Part shown: positions 25,968 to 36,700 of the stretch, piece by piece
Layout of the letters: the number at the start of each line of letters is the position of its first letter
How positions within the stretch are numbered: position 1 is the stretch's first letter
Assembly (NCBI GenBank): GCA_964628435.1
Contig: CAZVON010000006.1
Coordinates: forward strand, 1 to 53,080
From: CAZVON01 sp964628435
Lineage (GTDB): Bacteria > Patescibacteriota > Microgenomatia > Levybacterales > UBA12049
Length of the DNA: 53,080 nucleotides
Direction of reading: 5' to 3'
Notes under the pieces: model-generated
The model's database searches: none
Told to the model about the DNA's origin: nothing
Seen by the model: only the letters and a program-made list of their open reading frames with translations
Made by a program: the position numbers and the translations under genes

Positions 25968-25972
25968 ACGAA

Positions 25973-26638
25973 CTATAATGCCCCATTCCCACTGATCATT
26001 GCCCATGGGGTTTTAAGAATAATCCAAATATCATAAACAATTGATCTTTTTCGTACGTAATCGGCATCCATTTTTATTCTTTTGTCGAATTTAATCTGGC
26101 TTCTACCAGAAACCTGCCAAAATCCGGTTATCCCAGGACGAACAGACAACACAATCTTTACTGCTTCTTGAGTATATGGATATTTTTTCTGTTGTTCTCG
26201 TAGTTCATCAGGATAATACGCCCGTGGACCAACCAAACTCATATCCCCCTTGATAACATTTAATAGTTGAGGTACTTCGTCCAATGAATGTTTTCGGATA
26301 AACTGTCCAATTCTAGTAATACGAGGATCGTTTTTTAGTTTATAACTACCTCTTTTATACACTTCCAGAAGCTCTGAAAAACGAGGATTTTCTCTTAACA
26401 TTTCATGGGCATTTTGAATCATGGATCTGAATTTATACATTTTGAATAACCTTCCATTTTTTCCTACTCTTTCTGGGGTATCTGCAAAAACTGGTCCTTC
26501 AGAATCGAGTTTGATAAAAATGGCAACTGCAAGAATAACAGGAAGAAATACTATACCTAGAACCGTTGAAAAAAAAATATCCATGATCCTTTTTGAATAT
26601 TCGTAGAGTATACTTTTTTTTATTTCGATATACGGCAT
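25973..26638 (-). CDS. Phosphoglycosyl transferase priming glycan synthesis (WbaP/PglC type)
   Basis: Moves a sugar-1-phosphate from a nucleotide sugar to undecaprenyl phosphate, starting repeat-unit assembly at the cytoplasmic membrane. The short 221-residue form has one membrane segment (about 18-43), MYKFRSM (67-73), the catalytic Asp-Glu pair in SLDEVPQL (Asp120, Glu121), GDMSLVGPR and RPGITGFWQVSGRS. The end (WAMISGNGAL) is typical. It starts 2 bases after the manC stop, so the two are coupled. With ManC as neighbour the first sugar could come from a GDP- or UDP-linked donor; the sequence does not settle this. Confidence 0.94.
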   Translation of the reverse strand: MPYIEIKKSILYEYSKRIMDIFFSTVLGIVFLPVILAVAIFIKLDSEGPVFADTPERVGKNGRLFKMYKFRSMIQNAHEMLRENPRFSELLEVYKRGSYKLKNDPRITRIGQFIRKHSLDEVPQLLNVIKGDMSLVGPRAYYPDELREQQKKYPYTQEAVKIVLSVRPGITGFWQVSGRSQIKFDKRIKMDADYVRKRSIVYDIWIILKTPWAMISGNGAL

Positions 26639-26640
26639 GA

Positions 26641-27723
26641 TTAGGTAAGATGCTCATCCGGTCCACCTGCCAAACTTTCAACCAGTTTTTTTATTTTAGG
26701 TACTGAGTTTTTCGGACATACTAAAATAACATCGTTCGTTGTGATAACCAACATTTTATGTAAATCAATACCGACAATCATTTGTTTTGTATAGTTATAC
26801 ACTAGGCTATCACTACTATCTTGAACCATAACTTTTCCTTTTGTAACATTCTCGGATTCATGATTTGCAAGTGCTTCTTTTAATGATTCCCACGCTCCAA
26901 CATCACTCCATCCAAGATCTGCACCAATCACGTATCCATGAGATGGGTCAATTTTTTCGAGAATAAGGTTATCAAACGAAATTTTCTCAAGCGTTGGATA
27001 TATTTCTTTCATGAGGGACTCAAACTGATCTGATCCCCATGCATCTGCAAGCTGTGTCAGTGACTCATACATATCTGCTGCATGAATCTTAAAAAGAGAT
27101 AAAAGAAATGAAGCGGTTGTTGCAAAATAACCAGGATTCCAAGCGTGATGCGGGCTTATATGAAATGTTTCTGCTTTTTCAAGGGGCGGCCGATAGTGAA
27201 GACTTTTAAATGCATAGAGTGAGATTCCATCTATTTTTTGCACTTCTTCTCCATACTCAATCCATCCAAGATTTTGACTTGCAAAACGAGATCTTTGTCC
27301 GATAAATACAATTTTATTTTTTTCCTTCTCTAAAATTTCTCCAGCAATTGACAAAATACTCCTAAAAAGATCCTCATTTTTTACTAAATGATCACTCCAC
27401 AAGATAATGAACGGCTCATCTGGCGCAATTTTCTTAAGGATCGCGGTAACTAATCCTACTGCAGCGCCAACATCACGCATTTCTGGCTCTAAAATAAAAT
27501 TTTCTTTTGGAATATTTGGAAGTTGTTCATAAAGAATCTTCTTGTATATGATGCCTGAAGAAATAAAAATATCAGACAGCTGAAATATTGGAAGAACTCT
27601 GTCTACTGCAAGCTGCAATGTTGATTTTTCACCAATGATTTTTTCAAATTGTTTAGGAGTATTTTTTCTTGACAATGGCCATAACCGTGTTCCTACTCCT
27701 CCTGCAAAGATAACAATTTTCAT
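26641..27723 (-). CDS. manC: Mannose-1-phosphate guanylyltransferase
   Basis: Makes GDP-mannose from mannose-1-phosphate and GTP in the cytoplasm. The N-terminal loop GGVGTRLWPLSRKNTPKQF (8-26) and GYVIGADLGWSDVGAW fit the family; SDH (WSDHLV) carries the metal-binding Asp. The 360 residues cover only the guanylyltransferase; the isomerase domain found in bifunctional ManC is absent. Between a GT4 gene and the phosphoglycosyl transferase gene, it supplies GDP-mannose to the locus, and perhaps indirectly GDP-fucose for the GT10 enzyme near 46 kb. Confidence 0.93.
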   Translation of the reverse strand: MKIVIFAGGVGTRLWPLSRKNTPKQFEKIIGEKSTLQLAVDRVLPIFQLSDIFISSGIIYKKILYEQLPNIPKENFILEPEMRDVGAAVGLVTAILKKIAPDEPFIILWSDHLVKNEDLFRSILSIAGEILEKEKNKIVFIGQRSRFASQNLGWIEYGEEVQKIDGISLYAFKSLHYRPPLEKAETFHISPHHAWNPGYFATTASFLLSLFKIHAADMYESLTQLADAWGSDQFESLMKEIYPTLEKISFDNLILEKIDPSHGYVIGADLGWSDVGAWESLKEALANHESENVTKGKVMVQDSSDSLVYNYTKQMIVGIDLHKMLVITTNDVILVCPKNSVPKIKKLVESLAGGPDEHLT

Positions 27724-27736
27724 CTTGTTTTCCCTT

Positions 27737-28825
27737 TCATTTCATAAAAGCATTAATCTGCCGAATAAATTGGTTTTTGAAAAAATGTGTACTAAAACGG
27801 TCCGCATTTTGTATACACGCAGATGCCGCAAATTGCTTTTCATTAAAGTCTCTGAGCACTTTAACGAGTGAATCAACTGTTTGGGGCCAAAAAAATAAAC
27901 CAGTCTTCCCCTCAATAACAGTCTCTAAAGCGCCTCCTGCTTTATACGCAATAACTGGTTTACCAAACCTCTGAGCTTCTAATGGAACCAATCCAAAATC
28001 ATCTTCTCCTGGAAATATAAGCGCTTTACAGTGTTTATAATACTCTACTAACTGCTCATCAGTCAAGTTTCCTAAAAACTCAATAGTTTTCCCAGCAAGC
28101 TTCTTTAATCGCATTTCTTCTACTCCTGATCCAATAACTTTTAGAGGCATACCAAGAATATTACATGCTTGGACTACTATGTCAATTCTTTTATATGCAA
28201 CAAGTCTAGATACTACTAAAAAAAAATGATTTCTTTTTAGTAAAGAGATTGACTTATCTTGTTCTCTTAAAAAAGGAAACTCTACTGGAGGATAAACAAC
28301 GGAGGCATCTCTTTTATAGTATTGCTGTATTCGTAACTGAACATGTTTAGAAATAGCTATAAATGCACTAGGTCGTTGTGCGGCTATTAAATCCCATTTT
28401 CTTAAATAATTCACAGCTGGTTTGGACAACCCCTGAAATAATGAATTTGTAAAGTATTCTTTATATCCACTCCATATATACCGAGTAGGGGTAAGACAAT
28501 AACAAAGATGAAAAGTCTTAGGAGAAGTAATAATTCCTTTTGCCGATTCACTGGTAACAGAAATAACTAAATCGTATTCATTGAAGGAGAAACTTTCGAA
28601 CGCAATAGGCATCAGCAGTGCATATAATTCATGAGATTCTTTTGCTTTAGGTAAATTTTGTAAAAATGATGTGTGGATACGAAAAACCGATGACCACTGA
28701 GCTTTTTGAGGATGATGAACAGAAGTATAAAGAGGAGCATGTGGAAATAGTTTATGCAGCGCAAGAAGCACTCGTTCTGCGCCACCAAATTTATTTATTC
28801 TGTCATACACTAATGCTACTTTCAT
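27737..28825 (-). CDS. GT4 glycosyltransferase
   Basis: GT-B fold retaining transferase acting on a lipid-linked glycan at the inner face of the membrane. ATG 28825 (MKVALVYDRINKFGGAERVLLAL) is preferred to a TTG four codons upstream; it has the GGAER loop at the N-terminus. The C-terminal donor domain has PGEDDFGLVPLEAQRFGKPVIAYKAGG split over about 270-300, with the usual E-x7-E motif. The 362 residues are normal. A 109-base gap before it holds no recognised gene; a loose ATTTTCTG...CAGAAAAT inverted repeat lies there. Donor and acceptor are unknown. Confidence 0.9.
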   Translation of the reverse strand: MKVALVYDRINKFGGAERVLLALHKLFPHAPLYTSVHHPQKAQWSSVFRIHTSFLQNLPKAKESHELYALLMPIAFESFSFNEYDLVISVTSESAKGIITSPKTFHLCYCLTPTRYIWSGYKEYFTNSLFQGLSKPAVNYLRKWDLIAAQRPSAFIAISKHVQLRIQQYYKRDASVVYPPVEFPFLREQDKSISLLKRNHFFLVVSRLVAYKRIDIVVQACNILGMPLKVIGSGVEEMRLKKLAGKTIEFLGNLTDEQLVEYYKHCKALIFPGEDDFGLVPLEAQRFGKPVIAYKAGGALETVIEGKTGLFFWPQTVDSLVKVLRDFNEKQFAASACIQNADRFSTHFFKNQFIRQINAFMK

Positions 28826-28946
28826 AAAATGCAACAATTAAAAAAGTTTAGAGATGTTTATGTTATAGATTTTCTGATATTCATCACCGCTGTACAGAAA
28901 ATTAGTAACTGAAGTTTGGGTGAAACGTCTCTTGAGCATGCAGCTA

Positions 28947-30062
28947 TTATAATACAGAGTTATAAATCTTCAATGTTTGTTTCGACATTTTCTCCCAAGA
29001 AAATATTTTGGCACGATTTAATCCCTCCAATCTCCTTTTACTAAAATGATTTAAATCATTAAAGCATTGAGTCATTTTTTGTGTCATATCACTAGTATTG
29101 AAAGGGTTAAAATAAATAGGCACATCGCCGAATAGTTCTCTAAAAACTGGAATATCTGATGCAATCACCAAACAGCTATTCGCCATTGCCTCAAGCACTG
29201 GTAACCCAAATCCCTCCATAAAAGACGGCATAACAAGAGCAATAGCATTTTTGTAAAGAATTTTTAGCTCATCATCTGTCGCATCTCCCAAAAATTGAAC
29301 AGAAGAGGCAATATGAAGATCGTTTACTCTTCTGCGAATTTTGTTATAGAAAAAGTCATTTTTCCCAACCAATACCAAACGAACTTCGGGATAACATTTA
29401 GAAAATTCTTTAAATGCTATTAAAAGATAGTTTAAGTTCTTATGGGGATACGCGTTGCCAACATAAAGAAAATATTTGGCGTTTTGTCTATCTGTTGTAT
29501 TTGGAGATTCTCTTAGAAATTTTTCTTCAACGCCTTCATAAACAACAGCAATTTTATTGTCACTAATTCCTAAATGATCAACTATTTCTTTTTTTGTAGC
29601 ATGTGAGACAGTTATAATTTTTTGTGCTTTATGAGCAGCTTGGTTTATGATAAATTTATAGGCGAGCAACTTTGTGACGTATAATGGTTGAGGTAAAGTC
29701 GAAGCTTCTCCGGAGGGATGATGATGTAAAATCAAATCATGAATAGTAATAATAAATGGTTTGTTATAGAACAAAGGGACTGAAAAGTATGGAAAATGTA
29801 TTAAATCTAACTGTTGACTATTTAAAATTGAAGGAAATCTTATTTGTTCTGTAATTGTGTGCCAGCGAAAATCCACCGGAACAACTTTCCATTTATTTTC
29901 GGTTTTTGACACCTGTCTTTTGATATTTTCACACTCAACACTTCTTACAAATAAAACGTAGTCGTTTGTTCTATCCAATAGCAAAAGATTCTCAACAAGA
30001 TTTCTGATATATCTTCCAACGCCGGTCTCACTCCACAACCGACAATCAATCCCGATTCTCAT
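28947..30062 (-). CDS. GT4 glycosyltransferase
   Basis: The N-terminal MRIGIDCRLWSETGVGRYIRNL and the donor-site stretch PSFMEGFGLPVLEAMANSCLVIASD are classic GT4. It is full length at 371 residues. The N-terminus resembles that of the truncated GT4 near 39.5-40.0 kb (MRIGIDVSQ...TGVSNFIINL), so these are probably related copies. TATACT lies 6 bases before the ATG, giving it an own promoter in a locus otherwise made of tightly joined genes. Confidence 0.91.
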   Translation of the reverse strand: MRIGIDCRLWSETGVGRYIRNLVENLLLLDRTNDYVLFVRSVECENIKRQVSKTENKWKVVPVDFRWHTITEQIRFPSILNSQQLDLIHFPYFSVPLFYNKPFIITIHDLILHHHPSGEASTLPQPLYVTKLLAYKFIINQAAHKAQKIITVSHATKKEIVDHLGISDNKIAVVYEGVEEKFLRESPNTTDRQNAKYFLYVGNAYPHKNLNYLLIAFKEFSKCYPEVRLVLVGKNDFFYNKIRRRVNDLHIASSVQFLGDATDDELKILYKNAIALVMPSFMEGFGLPVLEAMANSCLVIASDIPVFRELFGDVPIYFNPFNTSDMTQKMTQCFNDLNHFSKRRLEGLNRAKIFSWEKMSKQTLKIYNSVL

Positions 30063-30068
30063 CTTTTC

Positions 30069-30074
30069 AGTATA
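30069..30074 (-). promoter_or_regulatory. -10 element of the GT4 gene at 28947-30062
   Basis: TATACT on the minus strand ends 6 bases before ATG 30062. The nearest -35-like hexamer (TTGAAA) has too short a spacer (14). Predicted leaderless mRNA. Confidence 0.4.
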
Positions 30075-30090
30075 CCATTATTAAATTGTT

Positions 30091-30231
30091 TCAAACCATC
30101 CGATTAATAAATTCAAGTGTTGCTGGAAGGGTATTAAGTTGCTTTACTTCTGTTGTGGAACACCAACGACAATTATTCACATGGTGATCTCTGATTTTTA
30201 TTTTTTTTCTTATTTTTTTCCATCTACGATT
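30091..30231 (-). pseudogene. Possible 3' remnant of a Nudix hydrolase gene
   Basis: Between two glycosyltransferase genes one minus-strand frame without a start codon reads ...IRDHHVNNCRWCST then TEVKQLNTLPATLEFINRMV and stops at 30091. The order RW-s-EV-L-LP-T-EFI resembles the end of MutT/Nudix proteins. The Nudix box itself (GX5EX7REUXEEXGU) is absent, so only the tail would remain. It overlaps the last bases of the GT2 gene by 8. Chance similarity in 47 codons cannot be excluded. Confidence 0.3.
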
Positions 30232-31117
30232 TCAGCAATGAAAACCTGCGTTTTATTTGTATTGCTTGTAATACAAACCACGTAAGAAATGGTGAGTATT
30301 TATTTTTATAATGCTTATTGTAAAAAATCATCATTGCCTCAAAACGAGCTTTCGTAGCTACGCGTTTTGTTTCTATACTGGCCGTTGAAATGTCTCTTGA
30401 AACTTTTTTAATCCCTCCTGAAACTCCCTTATAATGAAGTACTGAAACAGTTGGAACGAAATAAACTTTCCAGCCGTTCTTTTTGAGGCGAAAACAAAAA
30501 TCTAAATCCTCCCCATACCAAAAAAAGTCTTCATCCCACCATTTAATTTCTTCTCCAGCCTTAAGCCTAACCATCATAAAAGCTCCTGCACAGGCATCAA
30601 TTTCATGTATTGTTGATAAATCCATCCATCCCAAAGAGTATCCTGAAAAAAGCCGTGATCTTGGGAAAATCCGTGATAGTCCCGACAAATGACAAAATGC
30701 ATTCCATGGAGTTGGAAATCCTCGATGACAAGCATCATCTAATTTTCCCGATGGTAGCTCAACTTTTGCTGTCGCAGCACCTGCTTTCTGATGTTTTTCT
30801 AAAAAGTCAACTATTGTTTTGAGTGTGTTTGTTCTGATTTCGGTATCAGGGTTTAAGAAGAGAATATACTTTCCGTGTGATTTTTTTACTCCAATATTGT
30901 TAGCTTTTGAAAAACCAAGATTTTCACTGTTCTGAATAAATAGCACCTCTGAAAATTCTTTTTTTACCATCTCTGCTGTACGATCAGATGAAGCATTATC
31001 TACAACAATTACTTCAAGTTTTACTTCTGTTTGGCAGTTTCGGATAGACAGTAAACACTTTTTTAAAAATTCCGAGGTATTGTAGGAGACAATAATAATA
31101 GATAGATCTATAGGCAT
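30224..31117 (-). CDS. GT2 glycosyltransferase
   Basis: GT-A fold inverting transferase. It begins with DLSIIIVSYNTSEFLKKCL, followed by VVDNASSDRTAEM, ENLGFSKANNIG and the metal-binding LNPDTEIR. The family signature with WYGEDLDFCFRLKKNGW is near residue 215. The 297 residues are typical for rhamnosyltransferase-like members (WbbL type), but the sugar is not known. Its start overlaps the upstream GT4 gene by 10 bases. It is a close relative of the GT2 at 36931-37779. Confidence 0.91.
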   Translation of the reverse strand: MPIDLSIIIVSYNTSEFLKKCLLSIRNCQTEVKLEVIVVDNASSDRTAEMVKKEFSEVLFIQNSENLGFSKANNIGVKKSHGKYILFLNPDTEIRTNTLKTIVDFLEKHQKAGAATAKVELPSGKLDDACHRGFPTPWNAFCHLSGLSRIFPRSRLFSGYSLGWMDLSTIHEIDACAGAFMMVRLKAGEEIKWWDEDFFWYGEDLDFCFRLKKNGWKVYFVPTVSVLHYKGVSGGIKKVSRDISTASIETKRVATKARFEAMMIFYNKHYKNKYSPFLTWFVLQAIQIKRRFSLLKS

Positions 31118-32265
31118 GATGTATATACCTCCTCAAGTTTTTTTACAATGTCATCCCAAGAATATTTTTTTTCTATTAATTCACGAGCGTTTTTTGCAAG
31201 TCTTCTGTAAACAGTCCGGTCGTTCAGTAATTCTTCAACGCTTTTTACAAATTCCTCTTGCGTTTCCGCAAGCAAAACATTATTCCCATCTGTTGCGCTT
31301 ATTCCCTCTATACCAAGTTTTGTTGTAACAACGGGTATACCAGACGCCATTGCTTCCAGAATCTTAAAACTCGTTCCTCCTCCTATGCGAATAGGCGCTA
31401 AGAGTATAAAACTTTCTCTAAATATATCTGTTGTTTTTTCAGAGGCATGCTCATCAAAAATAATATTTTCATCCTTTGATAGTTCTTTAAATGCGTTTGG
31501 AATCTCTCGCCCAATTATCCATAATTTTAATCCTGGTTTTTTAATACGAGGCCATACTTTTTTAACCAACCATTCCGCAGCATCTTTATTTTTTAACCAC
31601 TTAAAATCACCAATAAATAAAATTCTTTTCTCCTTTACAGATGAGTTTTCGTAAAAAGGAAATGATGCAAGATCTACACCATTAGGCACAATCGTTGCTT
31701 TTTGATTCATTATTTTTTGTTCGTTTTCGGATACTGCAATAAGACGTGTTGCTTTTCCCCAAAACTTTTTTTCCCAGTATCTTAGCTTCATCACATCAAG
31801 ATACAATAATGGCCGCAGGAAAAATGGAGCATTTTTTACGAACCTTTGATAAACCAAGTACTCAATATTATGCTCTACAAGAACGATTGGAAGTGGGGTT
31901 TTAGGGAGGTTTTGTATGACATACGACGTTTCAACATGAATAACATCAAACTTATTATCAAGTAGCATCTGTATTTTCTTTTTCATTACAGAACTTGTGT
32001 GCCCAACGAGTAAAAACGGATACCATGAAAAGCCAGTACGAATAATATTAAAAAAAGTCCATTGTTTTTTTCTGTCTATACAGAACACTTCTTTGCAAAA
32101 CTTTTTAAGCTGTAAAATATCGGTTTGGTTCTGATACTCTCTTTTTTCGCAAATAAGGGAAAGTTTGTGGTTTTTTGATAACTTTTTAATCAGGTTGTAT
32201 AGCCGTATGTGTCCACCACTAGTAAGAGGAAACGGAAGAAATGATGAAACCATTAAAATTTTCAT
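31108..32265 (-). CDS. GT4-like glycosyltransferase
   Basis: The N-terminus MKILMVSSFLPFPLTSGGHIRLYNLIKKL with the SGG loop, VEHNIEY near residue 135, and the donor site APIRIGGGTSFKILEAMASGIPVVTT (about 300-325) place it in GT4 / GT-B, similar to sugar transferases with the P-x4-GG-x-F-K-x-LEAMA pattern. The 385 residues are full length. It is joined to neighbours by overlaps of 10 bases downstream and 4 bases upstream, so it belongs to a single transcript. Confidence 0.9.
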   Translation of the reverse strand: MKILMVSSFLPFPLTSGGHIRLYNLIKKLSKNHKLSLICEKREYQNQTDILQLKKFCKEVFCIDRKKQWTFFNIIRTGFSWYPFLLVGHTSSVMKKKIQMLLDNKFDVIHVETSYVIQNLPKTPLPIVLVEHNIEYLVYQRFVKNAPFFLRPLLYLDVMKLRYWEKKFWGKATRLIAVSENEQKIMNQKATIVPNGVDLASFPFYENSSVKEKRILFIGDFKWLKNKDAAEWLVKKVWPRIKKPGLKLWIIGREIPNAFKELSKDENIIFDEHASEKTTDIFRESFILLAPIRIGGGTSFKILEAMASGIPVVTTKLGIEGISATDGNNVLLAETQEEFVKSVEELLNDRTVYRRLAKNARELIEKKYSWDDIVKKLEEVYTSCL

Positions 32266-33752
32266 TTCAGTTCTTTCAGTCCATCTGGAAGCGGTCGGGT
32301 CAGATCAAAAATCGCATATGAACGTGTTATTTTTACTGACTCGAATAAATTTTTAAAATTCAATTCGCTTTCGCCTGGATTTGCAAACACAATATGTGTA
32401 GCTCCAGCTTTTCTGAACTCTTTAAGTGATCGTTCAAAAACAGGCCACCCTTGTCGATTTGTTTGATACAAAAATGTTGTGTCTCCATTATAAACAGCAA
32501 TTACTTTAGAATCCTTTGGAGTCAACTCATCCACAGCTTGCCCCGCTTCTACAATTTCTGGATGATTAATATTATAAAATGCGCGAATATCATACCACGC
32601 AAACATGAGCATAAACCCAGTCGCTATCAACACGACACATATGGCCATGTATCTGTTTAGATACTCCTTGGGCACAGTCAAAATAAATTCTACACCTTTT
32701 GCCATAAAAATTATTAATGTTGGCACTATCAGTATTTGGTAATAATCATGCTGAACATTACCGGTCGCGAGTATTACCAGATATAAGACTGCGCCAATTG
32801 CAAAAGTGTAGTAAAAATTTCCTTCTCTTTTTAGAGGCTTTGCCATAAGTCCTAGAACAAAAAGCGGCAATCCCCAATATCCAAGAATTAAGTGAGATAT
32901 ACGTTCTGCAAAAATCCACCAAAAGAATGCTCCCTTAAAACGGATATCGTTCCCATTAAACAACCAGTCGTTCCTTGGCACTCCTTCCGGATAGTATAAC
33001 ATCCAATATCGCCAGACTAAAAGAGGAATAAGAATGGTAATAAAAAAAATCCAAAATTGCGGCCTATTGATTCCACTAAACTTAAATTTCATCCATATTA
33101 AATATATAAATGATCCTAGGAAAAAAACTATATATGGTTTTATAAGAAATGCCATAGACGTGAATACGACTGCCAGAAAAAGACGCATATCAATAAGAGT
33201 CGTCCAACCTTTATTTTCCTCTTGAGATTCAATCCATAAATCGTAGAAGTATAAACCACCTAAAAATAAAGCTACCATGAACGGATCAGGAAGAAGTGTT
33301 CTACTATAATAGATGTTGTAGGGAATAAACCCATACAAAAATGCCGCAATTAAACCCGCGCGCGTCGAAGTGTGTTTTTTAATCAATAAAAACAGAAAAA
33401 TTAAACCAAATAATGATGCTGTAATACTAATAATTCTTCCCCATTGTTCGAGGGTAAAACGATTATTAATTGTATGTAGTCCAGCCTGGACAATATTATA
33501 GATTGGGAACTCTACAAATCGGTATCCGTATGGATTATCCAGAAGCGATACACTGCTTGATAAATCGTCGAATCGAGGATGTAAAATATCAAATCCATAC
33601 TTTACAAAGTTTCTTGAAACCGAAGATGTATCAGATTGACGCCATGAATGCCAGTCAGCGACTGGACTATTAAATTTATAGAGTCGTACAACAAAAGCCC
33701 CTAATAAAATTAAAAAAAGCAAAGCACCTATATATATTTTTTTCTTTTTCAT
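32262..33752 (-). CDS. GT39/ArnT-like polytopic glycosyltransferase
   Basis: GT-C fold enzyme that uses polyprenyl-phosphate sugar outside the membrane. About ten or more hydrophobic helices fill the 496 residues; after the first helix (7-27) the loop DWHSWRQSDTSSVSRNF (33-49) carries the acidic residue expected for the catalytic site in this group, and SRTLLPDPFM fits the second conserved loop. The C-terminal 100 residues (from TPKDSKVIAVYNGDTTFLY) form a soluble extracellular domain. The polyprenyl-P donor could come from the GtrB/DPM1-like enzyme at 41459-42382. Overlaps both neighbouring genes by 4 bases. Confidence 0.88.
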   Translation of the reverse strand: MKKKKIYIGALLFLILLGAFVVRLYKFNSPVADWHSWRQSDTSSVSRNFVKYGFDILHPRFDDLSSSVSLLDNPYGYRFVEFPIYNIVQAGLHTINNRFTLEQWGRIISITASLFGLIFLFLLIKKHTSTRAGLIAAFLYGFIPYNIYYSRTLLPDPFMVALFLGGLYFYDLWIESQEENKGWTTLIDMRLFLAVVFTSMAFLIKPYIVFFLGSFIYLIWMKFKFSGINRPQFWIFFITILIPLLVWRYWMLYYPEGVPRNDWLFNGNDIRFKGAFFWWIFAERISHLILGYWGLPLFVLGLMAKPLKREGNFYYTFAIGAVLYLVILATGNVQHDYYQILIVPTLIIFMAKGVEFILTVPKEYLNRYMAICVVLIATGFMLMFAWYDIRAFYNINHPEIVEAGQAVDELTPKDSKVIAVYNGDTTFLYQTNRQGWPVFERSLKEFRKAGATHIVFANPGESELNFKNLFESVKITRSYAIFDLTRPLPDGLKELK

Positions 33753-36700
33753 AGTCTGGATCCTGGAGTTTTTTGAATTTCTTCCAAACGCCCGTCTGTT
33801 TGAAATCGAAAAACTTTCGTGTTATTAGGATCTTTAATTTTCTCTCTTGCATCTTCTAATGATGGACTTTGGAATATACGAAGATTTTCGTTTCGAAAAA
33901 CAAACCATACCGCGTCTTGTAATCCCACAGGAAATATCCACGCGTCACCATAGCGAATTGGCACATCAACAAAATAAAGAGAAACATTTCCTGTTGTCCA
34001 GCCATCTGAATATACTTTATTGAGAGATATAATAAATCGTTCGGATCTTTCTCCTGCAGCGTGCCAGTCATTATGCAGCTTTTGTAATTGGAAAAGATGA
34101 TTCATACCAAATACCATCGTAATAATAATAACAGAGGTAAGCGAAATATATCGGCCATTACTGCTTAATAAGTAGTAATAAATTTTTTTAAGAAAAACTG
34201 CAAACAAAATGACTATTCCAATAGATGACAGGTAACTATAGCGGGAGGTTATATTTCCCAGTCCAAGAAATGGCAATAGACTCACAATAAAAAATAGCGT
34301 TCCAAACAGAACGATTTTTTGTTCGTTTTTTGGAATATAACGAATAATCATTCGAAACAGAAAAAGAACAGAAAAAGTAAATATTATAAAAATAGGTATT
34401 GCAACCACAAGATGATCTCTTAATAAATTTCTGAGCTGATAATATATAGGAAAAGAGGCTGGACCTAACAGTGTAAGAAGAAAATATCCAATAGCATTCC
34501 CAATGCCATTAAACGGCAGCTTAAGAAGATTATAACTATAATCACCGTTAAACCAGTGACTTTGAGCGAAAAAGCGAATTACAAGATAGGGAACGACTGG
34601 CGTAAATAAAAGAAGATAATGCACTTTTTTTACGAAGATTCTACTGTGACTTTCCTTAAAAACAGCTTCATAAAGTATCATGAGTAGAGGGATAACTACT
34701 CCAAGTTCATGAAATAATAGGCTTGAAATCATTGAACTTAACGAAATAAGTAAATAAATTATTTTTTTGTTTTCTCTCCAGTATATAAAAAACAGAAGAC
34801 TTAATAGAGCAAATACTGCGTTGAAAAGATGACCGGTAGCAGCAATCCAAAAAACTTCTTCAGAATACCCACTTAAAATAAGAAAACAAAAAGCGGCAAT
34901 AACGGATAGATAATATTCTTTTAAGATTTTTCGAGCAATCAGAAACACAAGAACTGCTACAGAAAAATGAAGAATAACGGAAACTAAATGGTATACTGTT
35001 TGATTAAGCCAAAATAGTGCATACATGAGTAAATAATACGTTTTTGTGCCTGGTCTATAAAAAAATCCATCGGCCTCAGTAAAATAACGAGCAATCGCTG
35101 CTAATCCATGACATTGCTGCTGCAAACTCTGATTGCAATCTGCTATCCAACGAAGCCATGTAAAATCGTCACCTACAAAGTAATAGGAATAAGCAGATGA
35201 AAATAACACCAAAGTAGCAATGAAAAGATATAATACCACCGCGTACGCAGAGGTGATTATTTTTTTAAATTCTTTGAAGAGATCTATTTCGCTTCCTCCA
35301 TATAACCACAGAGTCCCAATTGTCACTCCCATTAATAACCAATAGGTAAACGCAATTTTTGAGGCTTCAAAAACATCAATAAATATCGCATTTAGCGCTA
35401 GCCCAAAGGTACCTGCGATAAATCCTAATACAAAACTTCGTGTAATTGGATCATCTACTTTTGGTAATACCTTCCATATATATATTCCCGCAATAGCAAA
35501 AATTGAGACGAAAGCAATAAATCCCAACAATCCCGATTCTCCTAAAATACGCAAATAGTTATTATCTACAGCAAGGCTTACTGACCCATAACCACTGCCC
35601 AAGAAAATATTGCGCTCAAAAGCTTTTATGGTATTTGGCCATTCGCCTTGAAATCTTGTTGTAAACGAAAGATCATAAGCTTTTGCTCTTTTTATGAGAA
35701 AATCTCCATAGAAAGTTACTACTCTATTTGATACTTTATTACCATTTTTACTTTGTAAGTAATAAAAGAAATTAGAAGTCCTTGCCTTAATAGGTGACAG
35801 GTGAAGATTTATATATCCAGTGCCTTGCGGTAAATCTTCTCCAGTGGGAGCATTTGGCTCGACAAGCAAAAACACATTTGCTGGAATTTGAGAAAGCGGA
35901 ACTATAGCCGAAGCGCTAGCAGCGATATGTTTTTCTATGATTTCTTCGTTTATGCCATAAACCGCACTTTGATTTTCAAACGATTCTCTCACAACAATTT
36001 TGTCTCTAAAAGGAGCAGAGGATATTTCTTTTACATTTCCTATTGCTTTCCCGCTCGTAGCATCTACCAGTACATCTATTTCTGTAACGGTACTTCCAAA
36101 TCGTTGCGAAAGACTTGGAAAGAAACTTAAAAAAACAAAGTTTATCCCAATAAGAGAAACAACAAGCAATCTTTTTTTCTGTAATATGAGAAGTAAAGCT
36201 AAAGAAAATAAGAGCACAAAAAATGAAACCCGAGATACTGTCATAAAAAGAAGAATAAATCCCAAAGATACAGTACCCCATAAGAACGTTTTCACCAACC
36301 AGTTTTTAACTCCGAAAGATATACTAGTAAGAATTGGAATTATCAACACAAGATACGCAGCTAAATCATAATGCCCTGCAAAGGTTGATGGTACTCGCGA
36401 CAGCTCTGAAAGTTTGATGGGAATCCCTTTCGCAAACTCTTCATTCATGGTTAAGTACGCATCAAATCCCAAGTATTTCTGTCCAAATCCATATGCCACA
36501 ACTAAAAGGAGAACAATTATTAAAATAGTAATAACATAGTGAATAAATCTTTTCTCCTTCATGGCGGAATAAGCAATAAAAAATAGAGAGAGATATTCTA
36601 TTCTTCGCAAATAACTTAGAAAAGCTACATTATAAAAAACGCCAGATAAGGTAGGAAAAAGTAGCAACACGCCATGAAGTGTGGCTATGCCGCCAATGAT

